64,000 bases of DNA, from the NCBI RefSeq assembly GCF_002343915.1, contig NZ_NETK01000001.1, positions 1,922,001 through 1,986,000 of the forward strand, read 5' to 3'. The position numbers were made by a program, and so were the translations under genes. This stretch comes from Nannocystis exedens (GTDB lineage: Bacteria; Myxococcota_A; Polyangia; Nannocystales; Nannocystaceae). The stretch's first letter is position 1; the number at the start of each line of letters is the position of its first letter. Under the pieces are notes generated by a model. The model worked only from the letters and a program-made list of their open reading frames with translations. It made no database searches and was not told the origin of the DNA. Below are positions 1-7,034 of this stretch, one piece after another.

Positions 1-66
1 CCGCGGGTGCATCGTACCGTCGACGTCGAGGATCGCCACGCGTGCCACGGGTTCGTCGTACGTCAT
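1..66 (-). CDS. HAD-family hydrolase, N-terminus only (cut by window edge)
   Basis: Twenty-two codons are visible, starting at the ATG at 66 and running off the left edge. The peptide contains VAILDVDGTMHP, the HAD motif I (hydrophobic run followed by DxDGT), in which the first Asp is the nucleophile and the second the general acid. The motif lies about 14 residues from the start, as in small HAD phosphatases of the SerB or phosphoglycolate-phosphatase kind. The gene is divergent from the terpene-cyclase-like gene at 193, with 126 bp between the starts. Nothing can be said about substrate or cap type because the rest is missing. Confidence 0.6.
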   Translation of the reverse strand, partial: MTYDEPVARVAILDVDGTMHPR

Positions 67-192
67 ACCCCGATCATAGCGGAGCGAGGGCGCATGCTCC
101 AGACCCAGACGCACGAGCAGCCGGATAATTCGTCGCTCTGCGCGATGGTCGTTGATCGGAACCAATAATTCGAGTAGCTCTGATCAAAAGTC

Positions 193-1839
193 ATGCTCAC
201 CGGAATCGGCGTGCTCGAACAAATCGAGCCGGCGCTGGAGCGCGCCGTGCAATTCGTGCTCGACCATCGCTTGCCCGACGGTCGGCTCGCGGCCGGCTGC
301 AGCGGGCGGGCCCTGGAGAGCGCCCTGGCGCTGCACCTGCTCCGCACCTGCGGCCACGGCCCGGCGCTCCAGGCCGAGATCGCGGGTTTTTGTCGGCGCC
401 GCCTGGCCGACCCCGAAGGCGACGGCGACTCGAGTCATGCCAGTCGGCTCGACCGCACGGTTTCGCGCCTCCTCTGCGAGCTCGTGGTCCACGGCCGGCT
501 CGGCGCCGACGGCCTCGCCTCGCTCCAGCGCACCCTGGTCGCCTTCGATCACCCCACGCTTTGGCGCAAGCGGGTGCTGGTCGAGGTGATGCTGGTCGAA
601 CTCGGGGCACTCCCTCCGGGTCAGGCCGTGTTGCCACTCGCGGTCGTCCGCTCCGAGTCTTCACATCTGTGGGTGACGATCCTGCTGGCGTCGATTCGCG
701 TGCTCCAGCTGTGCCACGCCGGTCGCGCCGACGAGGTCGGCGACGCCGAGCTGGCGACGATCCTCGACGCCCAGGCGACCGACGGCAGCTGGGAGCAGCA
801 CGTGCTCGTCACCATCATCGCCCTGCTGGCGCTGACCCGCCTCGGCTGCGCCGCCCCCCACCGCGCCCTCGGCCTCAATTTCATCGCCGGCCAACTGCGG
901 CCCGGCGGCGGCGTCCCGTTCATCACCAACGAAGACATCTGGGTCACCTGCCTCGCCGGCCTGGTGCTGACCGAGGCGCGGCGGCCCGCGCACGAGCTGC
1001 AGCGCTGCGAACAATTCCTGGTATCACAGCAGCAGCCCGACGGCGGCTGGGCCTACGCCGAGGGCGTCTCGCAGACCGACGCCGACGACACCAGCGTCGT
1101 GCTGTCGCTGCTCGCTCGCCGGGGTCCGCTGATTCATCGCCCCACCATCCGCCGCGCGGTCGCCAACCTGCTCGCGCTGCAGAACAGCGACGGCGGCTTC
1201 CCGACCTTCGTGCGCGGCGCCGCGTCCGAGGCCGAGATCACGGCCAAGGCGATCACCGCCCTGCGCGCCAGCCACATGGCCCCGCCCGAGGTCCTCGAGG
1301 CCGCGTGGGCCTGGCTGGCCCGCGCCCAGCTGCCGAGCGGAGGCTTCCGCGGCGAGTGGAAGCTGTGCGTCACCTACCCGGCCTTTCATGTGATCAACGC
1401 CGCCGCCGGCCAGCGCCCCGGCACCCGCGCGGCCGAGCTCCGCCGCCGTTGCGTCGCCTTCCTCCGCGACCTCCGGCGCCCCGACGGCGGCTGGCCGATC
1501 CACCCCGACGACCGCCGCAGCCACGTGCTGAGCACCGCCTACGCCCTCGGCGGGCTCGCGGCCTGCCCGGGCAGCCTGACCTCCGGCGAGCTCTACGCCT
1601 CGACGCTGGCCCTCCTGGCCGGGCAGGGCCGCAGCGGCGGGTTCGTGGCCGAAGCCGACTCGCTCGGCCCGCGCCCGTTCGTCTACGACGTCCCGCTGCT
1701 CGCCACGCTCTACAGCGTGTGGGCGCTGGCCCGGGTCCGCGATCTGCTGTCCGGCCGCGCGCATGAAGTGCCGTTCGGCGCGCTCGCGCCCCGCCTGTCC
1801 CTCATCGGTCACGACCGGGCCTGGATCACCACCGCCTGA
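193..1839 (+). CDS. Class II terpene-cyclase-like / prenyltransferase-squalene oxidase repeat protein
   Basis: The 548-residue protein is an alpha-alpha barrel repeat protein. QW-type motifs recur: DAQATDGSW near 192-200, QPDGGWAYAEG near 281-291, NSDGGFPTF near 331-339, LPSGGFRGEW near 380-389 and RRPDGGWPI near 428-436. Residues 296-300 read DADDT, matching the DxDD(T) acid motif that squalene-hopene cyclases and class II diterpene cyclases use to protonate their substrate. The length is nearer bacterial class II diterpene cyclases (about 500-550) than squalene-hopene cyclase (over 600). No signal peptide or membrane helix is seen. The ATG lacks a strong Shine-Dalgarno. Assignment to the repeat superfamily is safe; terpene cyclisation is inferred from the acid motif, and the substrate is unknown. 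No class I synthase or P450 is nearby. Confidence 0.8.
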   Translation: MLTGIGVLEQIEPALERAVQFVLDHRLPDGRLAAGCSGRALESALALHLLRTCGHGPALQAEIAGFCRRRLADPEGDGDSSHASRLDRTVSRLLCELVVHGRLGADGLASLQRTLVAFDHPTLWRKRVLVEVMLVELGALPPGQAVLPLAVVRSESSHLWVTILLASIRVLQLCHAGRADEVGDAELATILDAQATDGSWEQHVLVTIIALLALTRLGCAAPHRALGLNFIAGQLRPGGGVPFITNEDIWVTCLAGLVLTEARRPAHELQRCEQFLVSQQQPDGGWAYAEGVSQTDADDTSVVLSLLARRGPLIHRPTIRRAVANLLALQNSDGGFPTFVRGAASEAEITAKAITALRASHMAPPEVLEAAWAWLARAQLPSGGFRGEWKLCVTYPAFHVINAAAGQRPGTRAAELRRRCVAFLRDLRRPDGGWPIHPDDRRSHVLSTAYALGGLAACPGSLTSGELYASTLALLAGQGRSGGFVAEADSLGPRPFVYDVPLLATLYSVWALARVRDLLSGRAHEVPFGALAPRLSLIGHDRAWITTA

Positions 1840-1911
1840 GCGCGGGCCCGAGCCTTGCGCCGACGACATCCGGTGCGAGCGCGCACCCATGAACCGGATG
1901 AATTGTCCTCC

Positions 1912-2675
1912 ATGCAGCCGGCGCGGGGTCACACGAGGAACCGCGCGCCGCGGCCGCTGCTCGGCCCCAGCCGCCCCGGCCCCGTCACCGTCGTCGCCCC
2001 GATCGACGGCACCGCCCTGCGCCGCTACGCGACCGTCGGCGCCCAGGTCGAGCCCGGCGGCGCCCCGCTGCTCGAGATCGGCGACAAGACCGCGCTGTGG
2101 GTGGTCGCCGACGTCTTCGAGGACGACCTCTCGCAGGTCCGCCCGGGCACCGCGGTCCAGCTGCGCTTCCCCGCCGATCCGCGGCCGGTCGCCGGCCGCG
2201 TCGTCGGCGTCGGCGCGCTGGTCGACGTCGGCCAGCGCCGCGCCCCGGTCTACATCGCCCTCGCCGACGACACCGCCGCGCACAAGCTCAGCCCGGCATG
2301 TTCGTCCGCGCCGACATCGCCGGCCCCGCCGCCGCCGGCGTCACGCTGCCCAAGCAGGCCGTCCTGATCAAGGACGGCGAGACCGCGACCGCCTACGTCG
2401 AGGTCGACCTCGGCGTGTTCGAGGCCCGCCAGGTCGTCGTCGGCCACACCGCCGGCGAGCACGCCCAGATCGTCGTCGGCGTGGCCCCCGGCGACCGCGT
2501 GGCCGTGTCCGGCGCGCTGCTGATCGACCAGCAGTCTGCGACTGAACTCGGAGACATGTTCAAGCAGGCATGTCCGAAGGGGCATACCCACCCGAACATG
2601 TCACTGAGTTCCACATGCGCGAACGGACACGCGCGCCGGCGCACGCCCTTCGGCCCCCGTCACGCCCCGTCGTAG
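1912..2675 (+). pseudogene. RND efflux periplasmic adaptor (CusB/HlyD type), 5'-truncated and frameshifted
   Basis: From about 1975 the frame reads VTVVAPIDGT..VGAQVEPGGAPLLEIGD, the second half of a lipoyl domain, then a beta-barrel domain (ALWVVADVFEDDLSQVRPG). Near 2290 the reading moves to the -1 frame and continues with GMFVRADIAG, LPKQAVLIKDG and GVAPGDRVAVSGALLIDQQ, the membrane-proximal end of CusB-like adaptors. The sequence CTCAGCCCGG looks like CTCAAGCCCGG with one A lost. Signal peptide, alpha-hairpin and first lipoyl half are absent. After about 2545 the frame runs into a palindromic repeat and stops at 2673-2675. No permease or outer-membrane gene is adjacent, so this is a remnant, not part of the RND operon at 44.5 kb. 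Confidence 0.75.
2543..2612. repeat. CATG-14 palindromic array inside a larger inverted repeat
   Basis: CATG occurs at 2555, 2569 and 2597, with CATA at 2583: four steps of exactly 14 bp. The 10-base spacers run from pyrimidine-rich to purine-rich, e.g. TCCGAAGGGG. The array lies within a longer imperfect inverted repeat pairing 2543-2561 with 2594-2612 (about 16 of 19 positions complementary). It sits between the adaptor remnant and the convergent DUF899 gene and could serve as a two-way terminator. Confidence 0.65.
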
Positions 2676-3370
2676 CGGTCGTGGTGCCGCACCCACGCCA
2701 TCGGGAACTCGAGCCCCTCTTCCTGGCGGCCGAGCGGCGTAATGTCGAGGATCGCGTAGGTCGCCATCACCGGCTCGAGGCCGCGGCCGTACGTGGAATA
2801 CGTGTGGTAGACGGCGTCGCCCTCGCGCGCGAACACGGACAGCCCCGGCGCCTCCGGGTGGAGGAACGCCTGCGTCGTGTAGTTGTACTCGACCGCCTGC
2901 GCCGCGACGTCCGCCGGGTCGAACGACACGTGGAAGTCGTAATTGAAGCTGCTGCCGTGCGACGACAGCCACGGGAACGTCCAGCCCATCCGCGCCCGGA
3001 ACGCCTCGATCTTGGCCAGCGGCGCCCGCGAGATCGCCGCGAACGCGGTGTCGCGGGCGGCCAGGTGGGCCACGGCCCCGGAGAAATGATCGGAGACGAA
3101 GGAGCAGCTCTTGCACCCCTGCTCCCACGACGGATCGAACATGAAATGATAGACGACGAGCTGCCGCTTGCCGCCGAACAGGTCCGACAGGCTGCGCGGG
3201 CCGTCCGGCCCGGTGAACACGTAAGGCGCGTCGACGCGGACCCGCGGCAGCGCGCGGCGGGCCGCCGCCAGCGCGTCGTACTCGCGGGTCAACGCCTTCT
3301 CGCGCGCCAGCAGCTGCTTGCGGGCGGTCAGCCAGGTCGCTCGATCGACGGCGTCATTCGCGGTGGTCAT
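2660..3370 (-). CDS. DUF899 family thioredoxin-fold protein
   Basis: The 236-residue soluble protein matches the DUF899 family (thioredoxin-like fold, function unknown, common in actinobacteria and proteobacteria). Hallmarks are LSDLFGGKRQLVVYHFMFDPSWEQGCKSC (in pieces at about residues 60-90), with GCKSCSF as the Cys-x-x-Cys segment, then SDHFSGAVAHLAARDTAF, the tryptophan-rich stretch GWTFPWLSS, and VYHTYSTYGRG near the C-terminus. No export signal is present. The start ATG at 3370 lies inside the end of the upstream small gene (17-bp overlap), implying translational coupling. Family identity is secure; the activity is unknown and a redox or peroxide-related role is only suggested by the fold. 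Confidence 0.9.
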   Translation of the reverse strand: MTTANDAVDRATWLTARKQLLAREKALTREYDALAAARRALPRVRVDAPYVFTGPDGPRSLSDLFGGKRQLVVYHFMFDPSWEQGCKSCSFVSDHFSGAVAHLAARDTAFAAISRAPLAKIEAFRARMGWTFPWLSSHGSSFNYDFHVSFDPADVAAQAVEYNYTTQAFLHPEAPGLSVFAREGDAVYHTYSTYGRGLEPVMATYAILDITPLGRQEEGLEFPMAWVRHHDRYDGA

Positions 3371-3509
3371 GGCGGTCCTTTCGTGGTTCGGGTCGACGCT
3401 TCGGCTCGCCGGGCCGCGTCGCCCGCACCACCCAGGTGGTCACGGCGGCGCCGGTCCCCGTCGCCGCGGCGACGGTGAGCGCAATGGAGGTCCAACAGGC
3501 AGGGCACAT
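3354..3509 (-). CDS. Small single-span membrane protein coupled to DUF899 gene
   Basis: The 51-residue product begins MCPACWTSIALTVAAA, has one hydrophobic helix (about residues 6-27), and ends in a basic tail rich in Arg, Lys, Pro and His. A Cys-x-x-Cys-Trp motif is at the extreme N-terminus. It overlaps the DUF899 start by 17 bp. An alternative start at 3551 would add 14 residues (MLRARRSRLAYVAG) but reaches into the direct repeat at 3542; the later ATG gives a compact protein. Small CPxCW membrane proteins beside DUF899 genes are plausible redox partners, but the function is unknown. The frame stays open in the expected pattern for a real gene. Confidence 0.55.
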   Translation of the reverse strand: MCPACWTSIALTVAAATGTGAAVTTWVVRATRPGEPKRRPEPRKDRHDHRE

Positions 3510-3541
3510 GCCGGCAACATAGGCGAGCCGGCTCCGCCTCG

Positions 3542-3594
3542 CGCGTAACATTCGTGGCGCGATTCACCTCGTGACATTGCCCGACCGGCGGCCC
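3542..3594. repeat. 53-bp direct repeat, copy 1 (promoter/operator region)
   Basis: This 53-bp stretch is repeated at 3615-3667 with one mismatch (G versus T near the CATT) and an offset of 73 bp. Each copy holds GTAACATTCGTG and, 26 bp later, a related GTGACATT half. It lies between the divergent small gene (ATG 3509) and the regulator starting at 3679, so it probably contains regulator binding sites. Confidence 0.85.
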
Positions 3595-3614
3595 GGCCCC
3601 TCCGCTGCCCCGGC

Positions 3615-3667
3615 CGCGTAACATTCGTGGCGCGATTCACCTCGTGACATTTCCCGACCGGCGGCCC
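3615..3667. repeat. 53-bp direct repeat, copy 2 (immediately upstream of regulator gene)
   Basis: Second copy of the repeat at 3542-3594, ending 11 bp before the GTG start of the TPR/winged-helix regulator. Its position and the duplicated GTAACATTCGTG motif suggest autoregulation by the product of that gene. Confidence 0.85.
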
Positions 3668-3678
3668 ATCCTCGCCGC

Positions 3679-4896
3679 GTGTCCTCGCCGCCCGACGCCC
3701 TCCTCGCCGCCGCCCGCGCCCTCGCCGGCGGCGACCCCCTGCGCGCGCTCGCCGGCGTCGGTCGCGACGACAGCGCCCGCGGCCTCACCCTCCGCGGCAT
3801 CGCCTACGCCCAGCTCGGCGACCTCGAGCTGGCGCGCGACGCCCTCGCGCGCGCCGTCGACCTCGCCGACGACCCGCTCCTCGCCGCCCGGGCCCGCGCC
3901 GCCCTCGTCGAGGTCGAACTCGGCAGCGGCGCCCCGGCCCTGGCCGCTCGCGAGGCCCGGCTCGCCGCCGACGCGCTGGAGCGCCTCGGCGACCCCCGCA
4001 ACGCCGCCATGCAGCGCCTCGTCCTCGCCCGCGCCGAGGTCCTGCTCGGCCGCCTCAACGAGGCCAGGCGCGCCGTCGAGGCCGTCCTCGCCGGCGACCT
4101 CGGCCCCGACCTGCGCGCCGTCGCCTCGCTCGTGCAGGCCGAGATCGCCGTGCGCGCGCTGGCCCCCACCGACGCCCGCAGCGCCCTCGCCCGCGCCCGC
4201 GAGGCCATGGCCCACGCCCCGCATCAGCTGCTCGCGCGCACGGTCGAGGCGCTCGAGCAGGAGCTCGCGCGCCCGCTCGCCTCGGTCTGGCGCGCCGGCG
4301 TCACCACCGAGGCCGACCTGTTCGCCATCGAGGCGCTGTCGCGCGGCCACCTGCTGCTGGTCGACGCCTGTCGCCGCCTCGCGCTCGGCGGCCGCGTCAC
4401 CATCCCGCTGGCGCGCCGCCCGGTATTGTTCGCCCTGCTCCTCGAGCTCGCGCGCGCCTGGCCGGCCGCCGTCGCGCGCGACCTGCTCGCCGCCCGCGCC
4501 TTTTCCGTCCGCCGCGTCAACGACTCGCACCGGGCCCGCCTGCGGGTCGAGATCGGCCGCCTGCGCAAGCTCATGGACGGCCTCGCCGCGGCCCCGGTCG
4601 CCAGTGACGACGGCTACCTGCTCGCCTCGCAGCGCGACGTCGCCGTCCTCTTGCCGCCGACCGACGACGAGGCCGCGCGCCTGGGGCTCTTGCTCGGCGA
4701 CGGCGCCGCGTGGTCGGCCCAGGCCCTCGCCGAGCACGCCGGCGTGTCGCGGCGGACCGCCCAGCGGGCCCTGCAGCAGCTCGTCGAGCGCGGCGCCGTC
4801 GTCCGCACCGGCAAGGGCAAGGACGTCCGCTACACCCGACCCGGCGCCCCGATCGCGTCACGGATGTTACTCCTCGGCCTCGTCCCGGGCGGCTAG
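3679..4896 (+). CDS. TPR plus double winged-helix transcriptional regulator
   Basis: The 405-residue protein starts with GTG. Residues 1-190 are Ala/Leu/Arg-rich helical pairs with TPR character (GLTLRGIAYAQLGDLELARDALARAV). About residues 240-310 resemble an OmpR/PhoB-like winged helix (ARLRVEIGRLRKLM followed by DDGYLLA). About 345-395 form a second helix-turn-helix with a wing (ALAEHAGVSRRTAQRALQQL, GKGKDVRYTRP). No receiver or signal peptide is present. The beta-propeller gene begins 9 bp after its stop, so the two are probably co-transcribed. Two 53-bp repeats lie just upstream and a related inverted motif lies in its last codons, suggesting self-control. Ligand and targets are unknown. 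Confidence 0.75.
   Translation: MSSPPDALLAAARALAGGDPLRALAGVGRDDSARGLTLRGIAYAQLGDLELARDALARAVDLADDPLLAARARAALVEVELGSGAPALAAREARLAADALERLGDPRNAAMQRLVLARAEVLLGRLNEARRAVEAVLAGDLGPDLRAVASLVQAEIAVRALAPTDARSALARAREAMAHAPHQLLARTVEALEQELARPLASVWRAGVTTEADLFAIEALSRGHLLLVDACRRLALGGRVTIPLARRPVLFALLLELARAWPAAVARDLLAARAFSVRRVNDSHRARLRVEIGRLRKLMDGLAAAPVASDDGYLLASQRDVAVLLPPTDDEAARLGLLLGDGAAWSAQALAEHAGVSRRTAQRALQQLVERGAVVRTGKGKDVRYTRPGAPIASRMLLLGLVPGG
4859..4870 (-). promoter_or_regulatory. Third copy of GTAACATYCGTG motif, inverted, before the propeller gene
   Basis: On the minus strand this reads GTAACATCCGTG, differing by one base from GTAACATTCGTG found twice upstream of the regulator (at 3545 and 3618). 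It lies 36 bp before the propeller ATG. It may be a binding site of the same regulator, but a single 12-mer inside coding sequence is weak evidence. Confidence 0.35.
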
Positions 4897-4905
4897 ACCC
4901 GGGGC

Positions 4906-5574
4906 ATGCGACAGCAAATCATGACCCGCGACCATCACCACACTCCCACCCACGCCGCCGAGGTCTGGCGCGAGTACGTGCCGCTCGACGACCGCCCGAT
5001 CCACGGCGTCACCTTCGACGGCAAGTCGGTGTGGTTCGCCCGCGACGGCGAAATCGTCGCCTTCGACCCGACCTCGGGCGGCGTCGTGCGCCGCTTCTCG
5101 ATCCCCGGGGCCGACGCCGGCACCGCATACGACGGCGAGCACCTCTATCAATTGGCTCGCGAGGAGATCCTCGTCATCGACCCCGGCGACGGAAAAATTG
5201 TCAAACGCCTGCCCGCCCCCGGCAAGGGCGAGGACAGCGGCATGGCCTGGGCCGACGGATATTTGTGGATCGGCCAATGCTATGGCGCGCGGATCCACAA
5301 GGTCGACGCGACCACCGGTGAGGTCGTGAAGACCCTTACCTCCGACCGGTTCGTCACCGGGGTGACGTGCGTCGACGGCCAGCTGTGGCACGGCGCGGCA
5401 GGCGACGACAAGCCCTGCGAGCTGCGCCGCCTGGCCACCGACGGCACGCCGGAAGAGGTTTTGAGCGTCCCTGTGGCCATGATCGCGGGGGTCGAGGCCG
5501 ACGGCGCCGGCGGCTTCTGGTGCGCCGGCGAGCAGGGGAAGCTCCGCCGGGTCCGGCGCAAGTCCGCCGACTGA
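4906..5574 (+). CDS. Beta-propeller protein (glutaminyl cyclotransferase / SMP-30-like blades)
   Basis: The 222-residue protein lacks a signal peptide and consists of propeller-blade repeats, each with a strand containing G-x-x-F/Y-D-G followed by L/V-W-x-G: IHGVTFDGKSVWFARDG, GTAYDGEHLYQLA, GMAWADGYLWIGQ, GVTCVDGQLWHGA and GVEADGAGGFWCAGE. Five blade-like units are visible, so it is a short propeller. Acidic linkers (IDPGDGKIVKRL, VDATTGEVVKTL) separate blades. It follows the TPR/winged-helix regulator by 9 bp and is followed at once by a hairpin. A ligand-sensing role for the regulator is an inference from the pairing; no enzymatic residues can be assigned. A second possible start is the ATG at 4921. 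Confidence 0.75.
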   Translation: MRQQIMTRDHHHTPTHAAEVWREYVPLDDRPIHGVTFDGKSVWFARDGEIVAFDPTSGGVVRRFSIPGADAGTAYDGEHLYQLAREEILVIDPGDGKIVKRLPAPGKGEDSGMAWADGYLWIGQCYGARIHKVDATTGEVVKTLTSDRFVTGVTCVDGQLWHGAAGDDKPCELRRLATDGTPEEVLSVPVAMIAGVEADGAGGFWCAGEQGKLRRVRRKSAD

Positions 5575-5609
5575 AATGCCGGCCGTGAGAAGTCACGGCC
5601 GACAATTTC
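5573..5609 (+). terminator. Hairpin terminator after propeller gene
   Basis: A perfect 9-bp stem pairs 5580-5588 with 5593-5601 around a GAAG loop, and flanking GAAAT/ATTTC can extend it after a short internal loop. It starts at the stop codon of the propeller gene and is followed by a T-containing stretch, consistent with a Rho-independent terminator of the upstream two-gene unit. Confidence 0.65.
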
Positions 5610-5747
5610 AATTTCTCCAGATCGAAATCTCGCATGAATCCCGGGTGTGTGTGGCGGACCGTCCAAGGTGCTACCGATTTCGGACCTGCGTCGTTCGACG
5701 TTGATCCGCCGCACCGCCCGTGAACACTCATTCCATGTGACCCCCCG

Positions 5748-5768
5748 CCGCTCCGATTATGGGAGCGG
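5748..5768. promoter_or_regulatory. 7-bp inverted repeat just upstream of Cys-rich lipoprotein gene
   Basis: CCGCTCC at 5748-5754 and GGAGCGG at 5762-5768 form a perfect dyad with a 7-bp spacer, ending 15 bp before the ATG at 5784. A GGAG Shine-Dalgarno follows at 5775-5778. The dyad could be an operator or an mRNA hairpin affecting initiation. Confidence 0.4.
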
Positions 5769-5783
5769 GACCATGGAGACATC

Positions 5784-6812
5784 ATGCGTAGAATCATTAG
5801 TGCCACAATTCACTGCTTCTTCCTCGGCCTCGGCCTCGTCGCCGCCTGCGACGCCGGCGATATCACCCCGCAAGAGCCCGGCCGCGAGGCAACTATCGGC
5901 TGCGGCGGAATCGACGGCCTCGAATGCCCAGCCGGCCTCGAATGCATCGACGCCAGCGGCGGCGTTTGCCACCCGGAGACCCAGGGCCCCGACTGCGTCG
6001 GCGTCTGCGAGCCGATCGAGGGCCTCTGCGGCGGCGTCGCCGACATCGCCTGCGAGCAGGGCTGGGTCTGCCACGACCTCGCCGACGACTGCGACCCGAA
6101 GCTCGGCCACGACAATTGCCTCGGCGGCTGCCGTCCGCTCGACCTGGCCGACAAGCCCGCGCCCAAGGTCGAGCCCGAGCCCGAGCCCGAGCCCGCGCCG
6201 CTGCCCGAGGGCCTGTGCGGCGGCCCGGTCCACGTCGAATGCGAGGAGGGCTGGATCTGCCACGACCTCGCCGACGACTGCGTCCCCTCGCGCGGCGACA
6301 GCGATTGCCTCGGCGGCTGCCGCCCGGCGGAGCCGGGCCCGGACCCCGTCCCGGTCCCCGTCGGCTCGTGCGGCGGCCCCGACCACGTCGAGTGCGAGGA
6401 GGGCTGGATCTGCCACGACCTCGCCGACGACTGCGACCCCGCGCGCGGCGGCACCGACTGCCTCGGCGGCTGCCGCCCGGCGGAGCCGGGTCCGGACCCC
6501 GTCCCCGACCCCGAGCCCCAGCCCGAGCCCGACCTCTCGTGCGGCGTCGACGGCAAGACGTGCGACGCGGGCCAGATCTGCGTCGACAAGCTCAACGACA
6601 AGTGCGACCCGGAGCAGGGCCACGCCAATTGCCCCGGGGTCTGCCGCCAGGTCGAGGCCCCGCCCGTCCAGAGCCCCGTCCAGTGCGGCGGCGTCGGCGG
6701 CCTCACCTGCCCCAAGAAGCAGGCCTGCGTCGACGACCCGAGCGACCAGTGCGACCCCGACGCCGGCGACATCGATTGCATCGGCACCTGCCAGGACCGC
6801 CTCGCCCCGTGA
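5784..6812 (+). CDS. Lipoprotein with six tandem six-cysteine modules
   Basis: The 342-residue protein has a signal peptide with lipobox LVAAC (Cys about residue 22), so it is probably anchored in the outer membrane. The mature part holds six modules of about 37 residues with the pattern C-G-G-x(5)-C-x(5)-C-x(6)-C-x(7)-C-x(3)-C, for example CGGPVHVECEEGWICHD then DDC, DSDC and GGC. Modules 2-4 are nearly identical, indicating recent internal duplication. Linkers are PEPEPEPAP-like and extended. The layout suggests a disulfide-stabilised surface protein; no enzyme motif is visible. A GGAG Shine-Dalgarno lies 5 bp before the ATG. The gene converges on the Gly/His-rich lipoprotein gene, with two palindromes between their ends. 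Confidence 0.85.
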   Translation: MRRIISATIHCFFLGLGLVAACDAGDITPQEPGREATIGCGGIDGLECPAGLECIDASGGVCHPETQGPDCVGVCEPIEGLCGGVADIACEQGWVCHDLADDCDPKLGHDNCLGGCRPLDLADKPAPKVEPEPEPEPAPLPEGLCGGPVHVECEEGWICHDLADDCVPSRGDSDCLGGCRPAEPGPDPVPVPVGSCGGPDHVECEEGWICHDLADDCDPARGGTDCLGGCRPAEPGPDPVPDPEPQPEPDLSCGVDGKTCDAGQICVDKLNDKCDPEQGHANCPGVCRQVEAPPVQSPVQCGGVGGLTCPKKQACVDDPSDQCDPDAGDIDCIGTCQDRLAP

Positions 6813-6904
6813 GCGTTGACCGCGAGTGACGCGCCGCGCCGCCGTTCGTGGCCCCGACGAGCGGCGAGCGGCGAGCGGCGAGCGGACCCGAGCCCGCCGT
6901 CTCC

Positions 6905-6946
6905 AGAATGATAGTATATGTCCCAATGGACATATACTATCATTCT
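6905..6946. terminator. Perfect 19-bp inverted repeat with 4-nt loop between convergent genes
   Basis: Positions 6905-6923 and 6928-6946 are perfectly complementary around a CAAT loop. The stem is AT-rich, unlike the surrounding GC-rich DNA. Its core, TATGTCC-CAAT-GGACATA, is a variant of the CATG-14 dyads elsewhere in this window. It lies between two convergent lipoprotein genes and is a natural candidate for a bidirectional terminator. Confidence 0.8.
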
Positions 6947-6995
6947 CGTCGCGACGAGCTCTGGCCTCCCCACCGCGAGCCGCGGAACGACGACA

Positions 6996-7013
6996 CATGC
7001 CCCCGTGGACATG
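6996..7013. repeat. CATG-14 dyad between convergent lipoprotein genes
   Basis: CATG-CCCCCGTGGA-CATG: the two CATGs are 14 bp apart and the 18-mer pairs with one C/A mismatch around a CCGT loop. It is 22 bp before the end of the minus-strand gene at 7035. Confidence 0.65.
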
Positions 7014-7034
7014 TGCCATCAATTCCGGCGCGCG

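Noticed and set aside
1-1839. A fused HAD/terpene-cyclase gene
   Set aside because: The HAD start is on the opposite strand and divergent, so it is a separate gene; any functional link is speculation.
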